A stretch of 64,000 nt of DNA, from assembly GCA_030583925.1 (NCBI GenBank), contig CP129482.1:2666001-2730000 (forward strand). The letters run 5' to 3'. Position numbers and translations under genes: made by a program. Under the pieces are notes generated by a model. It had not been told where the DNA came from and made no database searches. It saw nothing but the letters and a program-made list of their open reading frames with translations. Below, piece by piece: positions 43,357 through 50,229 of the stretch. How positions within the stretch are numbered: the first letter of the stretch is position 1; every line of letters begins with the position of its first letter. The DNA comes from Anaerolineales bacterium. GTDB lineage: Bacteria > Chloroflexota > Anaerolineae > Anaerolineales > Villigracilaceae.

Positions 43357-44391
43357 TTACGATCTCACCAACCTATATTCTCCCTTGCTATCCTGAACCG
43401 TCCAGCCAAGCGCGGCAATCGCTTCGCGCAGACGATCCGACTCTGCCCAATTTTTGTTTGCCCGCGCGGCGAGACGTTCCTCCGCCAGCGCGATGACTTC
43501 ATCCGATGGCTTGTCCTCTTCCAACGGCGCTGCGTTGACGACCAGATCCCAAACATGAGGAGGGATATCTTTCTGGAGCGGCTCAGGGATTTCCACCGCG
43601 CCCAACTCGCTAAGACTAAATTTCGAGCCAGCCGCGTACATCTCCGGGTTGCACTCACGGACGATGGAAACACTGCTCACCCCGCTGACTTCACACAAAC
43701 CAGTTTCAAAATCCACAATAAGACCGGTGTGTTCGTCCAAGCCGATGGTTTGATTTTCAGACGGAACGAGATTACACCATTCGGCGAAGCGATCCATGCC
43801 GACGAAGCAGCGGCTGGTGTCGAGGTCCGCGCCGCCTTCGGCATTGTTCCAATGCGGGATGAACGAAACGTGCAATCCGAAATCGGCGAACAGGTTCAAT
43901 CCGTCCACCGCGTGGACGTCCTGCCCTACCTTGTAGATCTCGTAGACCGGCAACGCGTGGGCGCCGATAGAGATCGTCGCTGCCGAGGCAAATATCAACG
44001 TCGCGCCGAGGCGGTGCCGGGCGCGCAGCACATCCCACGCCAGCGTCCCGCGTAAGTTGCGAATCGCATACGTCGGGCTTCCGGGTCCCATGAAGATCAT
44101 GTTGGCGTACAGAAGCGGTTTGATAATTTCGGGGTCGTCTGGGCTGAAGGCAGAATTTTTCTTGCGCGCGGGGACAACATCCACGACAGGTTTGTAATTT
44201 TGCAGGCGGGTTTTCATAAATTCCCCAACTTTGCCAACCACTTGAGAGGAATTCAGTTCAAAGCCTGCGGGGGTTTCGAGTAAAGCGATGCGAAGCGGAT
44301 CGCTATTTTTCTTGGCAAGCGATTCGAAAATTCTCCCGCCCGCAAGCGACGTTTCACCGGAACCGAGGAAAGCGATCTGTCCTAAAGCCAT
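43357..44391 (-). CDS. Peptidase S51-like protein fused to a CysRS-type C-terminal domain
   Basis: The 344-residue protein starts MALGQIAFLGSGETSLAGGR. It has a glutamine-amidotransferase/cyanophycinase-like fold with the sheet-loop FMGPGSPTYAIRNL and IFASAATISIG at the place of the S51 nucleophile elbow (GxSAG in active enzymes; here ASAAT). The last 60 residues (AEERLAARANKNWAESDRLR, then GWTVQDSKGEYRL) resemble the C-terminal domain of cysteinyl-tRNA synthetase. The first ATG at 44391 lies one base past the stop of the upstream gene. Function is unknown; the changed elbow argues against peptidase activity. Confidence 0.75.
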   Translation of the reverse strand: MALGQIAFLGSGETSLAGGRIFESLAKKNSDPLRIALLETPAGFELNSSQVVGKVGEFMKTRLQNYKPVVDVVPARKKNSAFSPDDPEIIKPLLYANMIFMGPGSPTYAIRNLRGTLAWDVLRARHRLGATLIFASAATISIGAHALPVYEIYKVGQDVHAVDGLNLFADFGLHVSFIPHWNNAEGGADLDTSRCFVGMDRFAEWCNLVPSENQTIGLDEHTGLIVDFETGLCEVSGVSSVSIVRECNPEMYAAGSKFSLSELGAVEIPEPLQKDIPPHVWDLVVNAAPLEEDKPSDEVIALAEERLAARANKNWAESDRLREAIAALGWTVQDSKGEYRLVRS

Positions 44392-44392
44392 G

Positions 44393-44872
44393 TTATTTGG
44401 ATGACGCGTTGAGTTCATCTATTACACCGAGCAATTCTTCATTGGAGGGAATGTCTCGCATCGAAGCGCCGTAATGAACATAGCGAATGTATCCGCTTTT
44501 ATCAAGGATGCACAGCAACGGCATACGCCCGAATTTGAATAAGTTGACTTTCTGTTTGTACATACGCGCAACGCGGCGATCAGGGTCAGGCAAGCCAACA
44601 AACGGAATCGTTTCGTTCTTCCAATATCGCTGAAACGTCTCCATGTTGTGCGGTCCAACGGCAAGGATTTCTGCGCCGCGCGAGGCAAACTCCGAATAAC
44701 TGTCTCGCAAGCGCGCCAACGACGCGCGGCAGTATGGTCACATAAAACCGCGCAAGAAATACAACACAACGATCTTGTCGCCGCGAAAACTGATAAGCCC
44801 CAAGCGGCGACCGGCTACATCTTCGAGCGCGAAATCGGGAGCGGGTACATTTAATTCGATCCGTCCGGTCAT
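44393..44872 (-). CDS. Selenocysteine-containing peroxiredoxin-like protein (TGA at 44738-44740 = Sec45)
   Basis: Read through one in-frame TGA, 480 bases encode 159 residues: MTGRIELNVPAPDFALEDVAG..., then YFLRGFM-U-PYCRASLARL, then a full AhpC/TSA thioredoxin fold (GAEILAVGPHNMETFQRYWK, PFVGLPDPDRRVARMY, RMPLLCILDKSGYIRYVHYG). In relatives the motif is RGxxCPxCR, so TGA replaces exactly the catalytic Cys and leaves UxxC. A hairpin fitting a bacterial SECIS follows 11-27 bases after the TGA. SelB is encoded in the window. The ATG overlaps the stop of the upstream hydrolase (ATGA). It should reduce peroxides or act as a thiol/selenol oxidoreductase. A nonsense mutation is the alternative, but the frame is intact on both sides. 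Confidence 0.85.
44711..44727 (-). promoter_or_regulatory. Candidate bacterial SECIS of the peroxiredoxin-like gene
   Basis: On the minus strand GCGCG, U, loop CGUUG, G, CGCGC forms a five-pair GC stem plus a U-G pair. The apical loop starts 17 bases after the UGA and has G as second base, as expected for bacterial SECIS elements. Confidence 0.6.
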
Positions 44873-45621
44873 CGAGTCATCGCTTCAAAGAACCGCGCGA
44901 CCGCGTCGGCGGTTTGCGTCCATTGCTCCTCAGCGGAGATCGCGGCAACGCCGTCACCCGATTGGAATCCGTAGGAGCCAAACTGCGAATGGTTTCCCCC
45001 TTCAATTGAGATAAACTCAGCGTCCGCCGGTAATAATTGCTTCGAGTTGTTGATGATTTCCACTGTGGCTAGCGCGTCGTTTGTGCCATAGATCGAGAGG
45101 ACCTTGATCGGCGTTGTTTTGAGTCCGTTGTCTTTGGGGTACGATGCAAAAAAGACGACGCCCGAAATCAAGTCGGGATGATCCGCCGCGAACGCCGCCG
45201 AGGTCACGCCACCCAGCGAATGTCCGCCGACGACCCAAACTTCGATCTCCGGAAAACGCTCGATGATATCCGCCGCCGCGTCGGTATCGAAAAACGCAAG
45301 GTTTAGCGGGACGCGCACCAGCGCAACAAAATATCCGCGCTCGGCGATCAAACGCAGAACCGGCGCGTACGCGCGGTAGTCCACGTTGGCGCCGGGGTAA
45401 AAGATAAATCCAACCGAAGAACGCGCATCGGCAGGCGCAAACGTGATAACGCCATCAGCCTGCGAAACAGTCACCCGATCGTCAGACTGTAACGCTTGCA
45501 GCGCCACGTCGCTGGCGGGACGCGTCCGCGCAGACCAATACGCGGCAACGCCCGCTACAAACACAGCGATCGCAACGAAGATGACAAGTAAAAATCTTGC
45601 GGAACTCTTCCGTCGATTCAT
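44869..45621 (-). CDS. Membrane-anchored alpha/beta hydrolase
   Basis: The 250-residue protein starts MNRRKSSARFLLVIF and has one N-terminal signal-anchor helix. The catalytic parts are GFIFYPGANVDYRAYAP, the nucleophile elbow GGHSLGG (WVVGGHSLGGVTSAAFA), YGTNDAL (acid) and GGNHSQFG (His). It belongs to the PF12695-like group. The start (45621) overlaps the UDG stop as ATGA, and its own stop overlaps the start of the selenoprotein gene, so all three are in one operon. Confidence 0.85.
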   Translation of the reverse strand: MNRRKSSARFLLVIFVAIAVFVAGVAAYWSARTRPASDVALQALQSDDRVTVSQADGVITFAPADARSSVGFIFYPGANVDYRAYAPVLRLIAERGYFVALVRVPLNLAFFDTDAAADIIERFPEIEVWVVGGHSLGGVTSAAFAADHPDLISGVVFFASYPKDNGLKTTPIKVLSIYGTNDALATVEIINNSKQLLPADAEFISIEGGNHSQFGSYGFQSGDGVAAISAEEQWTQTADAVARFFEAMTR

Positions 45622-46298
45622 TTCAATTTTCTTTTTACCTTTCTCCAAATATCGTCGAACATTTTCACGGTCAATTTTCCGGTCGAGGTGTTTTGCTGAC
45701 TCGGATGATACGAGCAAATCAAAGAATAAGAGTGAGGGATGAAAGATGAAGCAGGCAGATCATAAACCGCTCCGTGAGAAAACTTCAAGTCTGAATTTCG
45801 GATTGAAAATATTTTCAGAATCCGTTCGAACGCGATACGCCCCAAACACACGATTACCTTCGGCTTGATAATCTGGAACTCGCGTTCGAGATACGGCTGG
45901 CAATTATTCAACTCTGCCGGACTCGGTTTATTATCTGGCGGCACACAACGGGCGGAGGCGGTGATGTACAAATCTTTTAGACGAAGACCATCGCTTCGAG
46001 ACTCACTTTCGGGCTGGTTCGCAAACCCAGCCTTGTACAACGCCGGATACAAAAACCGCCCCGACGCGTCACCCGTGAACTGGCGTCCCGTCCGGTTCGA
46101 ACCGTGCGCGCCGGGGGCGAGTCCCACCACGAGGACGCGCGCCTTCGGGTCGCCAAATCCTGGAACCGGTTTGCCCCAGTATTCCTGATCTTGATATGCC
46201 TTGCGTTTGACGCGCGCAACCTCTTCCCGCCAAGCGACAAGGCGCGGACATTTTCGGCAGGCGACGATCTCTTGGTTGAGGGCGGCGATTGATGGCAT
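45618..46298 (-). CDS. Family 5 uracil-DNA glycosylase (UdgB)
   Basis: The 226-residue protein has the type 5 UDG pattern: N-terminal Cys pair (CRKCPRL) of the iron-sulfur cluster, motif VLVVGLAPGAHGSNRTGRQF with TGDASGRFL, further cluster cysteines (SARCVPP, NNCQPY) and the final CSYHPSQQNTSTGKLT. It removes uracil and related bases from DNA. It heads the operon with the hydrolase and the Sec-containing peroxiredoxin-like protein. Confidence 0.93.
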   Translation of the reverse strand: MPSIAALNQEIVACRKCPRLVAWREEVARVKRKAYQDQEYWGKPVPGFGDPKARVLVVGLAPGAHGSNRTGRQFTGDASGRFLYPALYKAGFANQPESESRSDGLRLKDLYITASARCVPPDNKPSPAELNNCQPYLEREFQIIKPKVIVCLGRIAFERILKIFSIRNSDLKFSHGAVYDLPASSFIPHSYSLICSYHPSQQNTSTGKLTVKMFDDIWRKVKRKLK

Positions 46299-46335
46299 AA
46301 GGTAATTGGTAAATAGTAATTGGAGAATTAGAGAA
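46295..46335. repeat. Short GGTAATTGG / GGAGAATTAGAG minisatellite
   Basis: GGTAATTGGTAAATAGTAATTGG and AGAATTAGAGAATTAG match the repeat vocabulary of 1497-1694. It spans the space between the UDG start and the queA stop. Confidence 0.65.
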
Positions 46336-47377
46336 TTAGCATGGCATCGCCGAAAGAGTAAAACCGATAGCCTTCCTTGACTGCAAGCGCGTACGTTTCG
46401 AGAATCTTCTCGCGTCCCGCAAACGCGCTGACCAGCATGATCAGCGAAGATTTGGGTAGATGAAAATTCGTGATCATCGCATCAACGATTTTGAATTGAT
46501 AGCCAGGGAGGATAAAGAGAGAAGTAGGACCCACAAACGCCTTGACCATAGACGATTGACCATTGACCATCGTCTGTCGTCCATTGTCCATGGTCAATTC
46601 AGTCGCTGATTCCAACGTGCGGACGCTCGTTGTGCCAACTGCGATCACTCTGCCACCTGATTGTTTCGTGTGATTAATAAGGTCAGCCGTCTCTTGAGTC
46701 AACTCGCACCACTCGGTATGGATTTTGTGCTCTTCGGGGTTCTCCTCGTTGACTGGCGCGAACGTATCCAAGCCCACATGCAACGTGACATAGGCAATCT
46801 TCACGCCCTTGACCTGCAACTCCTCCAACAAACGCGGCGTGAAGTGGAGTCCCGCCGTCGGCGCGGCGGCGGAGCCAGGATCTTTGGCATAGACGGTTTG
46901 ATAGCGTTCAGAATCATCCAACTTCTCGTGAATGTATGGCGGCAGCGGCACGTTCCCCACTTTTGAAAAATACGGCTCAATGGGTTCGGAAAATTTGATC
47001 AATCGCTCCGAACCGTTCAACTCTTCGATGATTTGAACTTCGGGACCATCTTCCACGCGCGCCATCTTGCCTACGCGCAGACCTTTGCCGCCGACCAACG
47101 ATTCCCAAGTCAATTCATCGCGGCGGCGCAACAACAGAAGTTCAACTCGTCCGCCAGTTTCTTTGCGCGCAAAGATTCTCGCAGGGATGACACGGGTTTG
47201 ATTCAACACGAGCAAATCCCCCGCGCGCAGATAATCCGCCACATCGCGGAAGATACGATGCTCGAGTTTCCCTGTTTCGCGATGCAACACCAGCAACCGC
47301 GACGAATCACGCGGCTCAGCGGGCGTTTGCGCGATAGAGGATTCGGGGAGGTTGTAGTCGAAGTCGGAGGTTTTCAA
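46328..47377 (-). CDS. queA: tRNA preQ1(34) S-adenosylmethionine ribosyltransferase-isomerase QueA
   Basis: The 349-residue protein matches QueA: DFDYNLPESSIAQTPAEPRD, DLLVLNQTRVIPARIF, DPGSAAAPTAGLHFTP, THVGLDTF-like VTLHVGLDTFAPV, HTEWCEL and GPTSLFILPGYQF. It makes epoxyqueuosine on tRNA. Between TTSVRTLESA and KAFVGPTSLF sits an extra stretch (TMDNGRQTMVNGQSSMV) encoded by imperfect repeats of the ATTGACCATxGTCTGTC kind. The insertion keeps frame and lies in a loop near the SAM site. Confidence 0.95.
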   Translation of the reverse strand: MKTSDFDYNLPESSIAQTPAEPRDSSRLLVLHRETGKLEHRIFRDVADYLRAGDLLVLNQTRVIPARIFARKETGGRVELLLLRRRDELTWESLVGGKGLRVGKMARVEDGPEVQIIEELNGSERLIKFSEPIEPYFSKVGNVPLPPYIHEKLDDSERYQTVYAKDPGSAAAPTAGLHFTPRLLEELQVKGVKIAYVTLHVGLDTFAPVNEENPEEHKIHTEWCELTQETADLINHTKQSGGRVIAVGTTSVRTLESATELTMDNGRQTMVNGQSSMVKAFVGPTSLFILPGYQFKIVDAMITNFHLPKSSLIMLVSAFAGREKILETYALAVKEGYRFYSFGDAMLIL

Positions 47378-47378
47378 G

Positions 47379-47606
47379 TTACTTCTGAATAAAACGGGAA
47401 ATTAAGTTCAACACTATCGTCAACACCACCGACACCAAAATCGAAGTTGCGAGTGGGAAATAAAACGAACCGTTCTCGCCTTCGATGCGGATATCGCCAG
47501 GCAGGCGTCCCAGCGGCAGACCAAATTTGGCGGCGAGATATACTCCCCCACCGATGAGGAAGAGGACAACGCCTCCGAGCATGAGGTAGCGGGCGATGGA
47601 TTCCAT
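47379..47606 (-). CDS. DUF2905 small membrane protein
   Basis: The 75-residue protein starts MESIARYLM and has two hydrophobic helices flanking LPLGRLPGDIRIEGENGSFYFPL, the DUF2905 hallmark. Function is unknown. The family is often found beside ruvB and queA, as here: RuvB, DUF2905 and QueA are consecutive on the minus strand. Confidence 0.88.
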   Translation of the reverse strand: MESIARYLMLGGVVLFLIGGGVYLAAKFGLPLGRLPGDIRIEGENGSFYFPLATSILVSVVLTIVLNLISRFIQK

Positions 47607-47615
47607 AATCACATG

Positions 47616-47710
47616 ATGTCATTGCGAGGAGGCGTTTGTTGCCGACGAAGCAATCCCCTCGTTGACATGCAGATTGCTTCGGGCGAAGAGCGTCGCCCTC
47701 GCAATGACAT
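47616..47710. repeat. ATTGCGAGG...CCTCGCAAT dispersed inverted repeat
   Basis: The 95-base element begins ATGTCATTGCGAGGA and ends CGCAATGACAT, with internal AGCAATCCCC and CAGATTGCTTC. It fills the gap between DUF2905 and ruvB. A second intact copy is at 52674-52759. Confidence 0.8.
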
Positions 47711-48735
47711 TAGAGTAACCTCGGCTGCCCCTCTTCCACATAATCCAATCCCAAATGCTCATACGCGGACTTGGTGGCGACGCGTCCCTGAGGCGTTCGA
47801 TCTAAAAATCCTAATTGCAAAAGATACGGCTCAACCACGTCCATGATCGTATCCTGCTCTTCGCTGATGGAGGCGGCGATGGTGTTCAAGCCGACGGGTC
47901 CGCCGCCGTATTTTTCGATAATCGTGCGGAGGACGCGGCGATCTACATCGTCGAGCCCGAGCGGGTCCACTTGCAACAAATCCAACGCTTCTTTCGCGAC
48001 CTCGCGCGTGATCGTCCCATCCGCGCGGACTTGGGCGAAGTCGCGGACGCGGCGAAGCAGGCGTAAGGCGATACGAGGCGTCCCTCTCGCCCGCTTCGCT
48101 ACTTCACCGATGCCTGATTCGTCTGCGGAGACTTTGAGCATCCCTGCCGCGCGCGCCACGATCAGCCGCATGGCTTCGATGTCGTAATAATCCAAACGAT
48201 AGACCGCGCCGAAACGCGCGCGCAGAGGCGCGGTGACGAGGGCGAGTCGGGTGGTCGCGCCGACGACGGTAAAGCGAGGCAGTTTCAAACGGAGGGAACG
48301 AGCCGAAGGTCCCTTGCCGATGACGATGTCCAGCGCGAAGTCTTCCATCGCGGGGTAGAGCACTTCCTCCACCGCGCGTCCGAGGCGGTGAACTTCGTCA
48401 ATGAACAGCACGTCGCCCGCGCGCAAGTTGGTGAGGATGGCGGCGAGGTCGCCCGCGCGTTCGATGGCGGGACCTGCCGTGACCTTGACGTTCACGCCCA
48501 TCTCGTTGCCCAGCACGTGCGCGAGCGTGGTCTTGCCCAACCCAGGCGGACCGTAAAACAAAACGTGATCCAACGCCTCGCCGCGATGTTTCGCCGCGTC
48601 GATGAGGATCGAAAGATTCTCCTTCACTTGATCCTGACCGATGAGGTCGGCAAGTTTTTGCGGACGCAGTGCGTTGTCCACGCGGTCGTCGGGTTTTGAT
48701 TCGGGATCGAGGGGTCGGTTTTTTGGCGATGGCAT
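47710..48735 (-). CDS. ruvB: Holliday junction branch migration ATPase RuvB
   Basis: The 341-residue protein starts [12 protein letters not shown] and shows the RuvB sequence: [19 protein letters not shown], Walker A ([16 protein letters not shown]), Walker B ([10 protein letters not shown]), sensor ([18 protein letters not shown]), and the winged helix ([14 protein letters not shown]). The ATG at 48735 is preferred to one 12 codons upstream because it gives the usual N-terminus. It powers branch migration with RuvA. ruvA is not in the window. Confidence 0.96.
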   Translation of the reverse strand: MPSPKNRPLDPESKPDDRVDNALRPQKLADLIGQDQVKENLSILIDAAKHRGEALDHVLFYGPPGLGKTTLAHVLGNEMGVNVKVTAGPAIERAGDLAAILTNLRAGDVLFIDEVHRLGRAVEEVLYPAMEDFALDIVIGKGPSARSLRLKLPRFTVVGATTRLALVTAPLRARFGAVYRLDYYDIEAMRLIVARAAGMLKVSADESGIGEVAKRARGTPRIALRLLRRVRDFAQVRADGTITREVAKEALDLLQVDPLGLDDVDRRVLRTIIEKYGGGPVGLNTIAASISEEQDTIMDVVEPYLLQLGFLDRTPQGRVATKSAYEHLGLDYVEEGQPRLL

Positions 48736-48750
48736 GAAGAGATTATAGCA

Positions 48751-48784
48751 AATAAAATCGGGACGACGCATCAGGTCGTCCCGA
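48751..48784 (-). terminator. Terminator of the second ABC export operon
   Basis: TCGGGACGAC (48758-48767) pairs with GTCGTCCCGA (48775-48784). On the minus strand it is followed by TTTTATT, so it ends transcription coming from the HlyD gene, just before ruvB. Confidence 0.8.
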
Positions 48785-48820
48785 GGGAATGGCTAAAAGG
48801 GTGAGGCAATCCCTTTATTT

Positions 48821-48880
48821 GCCACAGAGCACACAGAGAACTCAGAGTTTTTTCTCAGAATCTCTGTGAACTCTGTGGCT
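48821..48880. repeat. GCCACAGAG dispersed inverted repeat
   Basis: GCCACAGAG (48821-48829) pairs with CTCTGTGGC (48871-48879), with further AGAGAACTCAGAG / CTCTGTGAACTCTG pairing inside. It is the same family as 13934-13975. Confidence 0.78.
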
Positions 48881-48911
48881 AATTTCAAGAAATGAATCAA
48901 ACTCGATTATT

Positions 48912-50078
48912 TCATTCACTCGGTTCAAACGTCACTTCAACCGTCATTCCCCACTTCACGCGCGGGTCAACTTTATCCACAGCAATTCTCACCGTGTAGA
49001 TCACGTCGCCGCTTTGCAACACGGACGATCCGCTGATCTCGGTGACGACTCCGTTCATCGTGACGCCATCAATCGCATCGGCGGTGAGTGTGACATTTTG
49101 CCCAACTTTCAACTTCACGACTTCGAGCTCGGTGACGTCGGTCGTCTCGACCACCCACGCGGACGTATCCGCCACGCTCACGATTCGATTCTCAGGGGAA
49201 ACCTGATCGCCCACCTTGACCGCAACCTCAGCGACGACGCCGTCGAAAGGCGCGTATAGGATGAAGTTGGAGAGGTTCTCTTGCGCGGATGTGACTTGCG
49301 CCTGCGCGTTGTCCAGTCGAGCCGTCGCCAATGCAAGATCGTCGGCATTGACTCCGTCCGCAGAAACTTCATATTGATATTTCGCTTCGGCTTCGGCGGC
49401 AAGCGCGCCATCCAGTGCGGCGCGGACGGTATCGCGCTCGCGCGTAATCTCATCCAGATCGCGCAAGGCTTCGTTGTAATTTTCTTGCGCGGTTTCGAGA
49501 TTATCCTCAGCGGTCACGCGACGGGAATTATCCTTGTCCAAATCTTTGTATTTGTCGAATTCATCTTTGGCGTCTTGCAAATCTTCTTCGCGGTCTTGAA
49601 CTTCCGCTTTGGCGTCCTCGACGCGGTCTTCGATGTCGTCCACGTTCAAGCCTTCCCAATCGCGCTCCGCTTCTGCGCGGACTTCTTGCGCGTTCATGTA
49701 AGCCGTCCAAGAGGCGGCGAGGTTGGCGGATCCGTTGCGGTTCAACGCGTCCAAGGCTTGCTGCGCGCCGACGAGTTCGAGGTTAGCCGCGGCGAGTTGC
49801 GCTTCGGCAACGCTGGCATTCGAGAGACGCGCCAACGCGTCGCCCTTCTTCACCGAATCGCCGATCTTCACGTTGACCTCCTCCACGATGCCGATCGCTT
49901 GAAACGTCAGGTTCACCGCGTGGATGGGTTCCAGCCTGCCTTCGGCGATCACGCTTTCAGGCGCCGCGACGCCCTCCACGGCTGGGGCAGGCGTCCCTGC
50001 GGCTTGATTCGCACAGGCGGTGAGGATCAAGGTGAGAATCGCCATCCATCCAAATATTGTTTTTGTCGAATTTTTCAT
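48912..50078 (-). CDS. HlyD/MacA-like membrane fusion lipoprotein
   Basis: The 388-residue protein has a lipobox (LILTAC, Cys22). Lipoyl halves (GIVEEVNVKIGDSVKKGDALA and LYAPFDGVVAEVAVKVGDQV) flank a long coiled-coil hairpin (about 100-265, rich in Asp/Glu and Lys). A beta-barrel and membrane-proximal part follow (TDVTELEVVKLKVGQNVTL). It is the last gene of the operon ATPase, ATPase, permease, adaptor, and should couple the exporter to the outside. It is longer and more charged than the adaptor at 27354. Confidence 0.9.
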   Translation of the reverse strand: MKNSTKTIFGWMAILTLILTACANQAAGTPAPAVEGVAAPESVIAEGRLEPIHAVNLTFQAIGIVEEVNVKIGDSVKKGDALARLSNASVAEAQLAAANLELVGAQQALDALNRNGSANLAASWTAYMNAQEVRAEAERDWEGLNVDDIEDRVEDAKAEVQDREEDLQDAKDEFDKYKDLDKDNSRRVTAEDNLETAQENYNEALRDLDEITRERDTVRAALDGALAAEAEAKYQYEVSADGVNADDLALATARLDNAQAQVTSAQENLSNFILYAPFDGVVAEVAVKVGDQVSPENRIVSVADTSAWVVETTDVTELEVVKLKVGQNVTLTADAIDGVTMNGVVTEISGSSVLQSGDVIYTVRIAVDKVDPRVKWGMTVEVTFEPSE

Positions 50079-50229
50079 GTTGTCCTTCTTTCGATGATTT
50101 CACGCTGGTCGAGACGCAAGCAGTCGAGACCAGCAAGCTTCGTTCAAACTATTCTTTTCTTGAACATCGGTGGTTTCGATACGTCCTTCGTCTCCGCTAC
50201 GCTTCGCTCAGGACTACTCAACCACCGTT
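50079..50229. repeat. Intergenic repeats GGTCGAGAC / GGTTTCGATACG...CTACTCAACC
   Basis: GCTGGTCGAGACGCAAGCAGTCGAGACCAGC is an inverted repeat, followed by GGTGGTTTCGATACG and GACTACTCAACCACC. Related words occur at 38166-38222 and 55256-55300. No gene lies in this gap. Confidence 0.65.
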
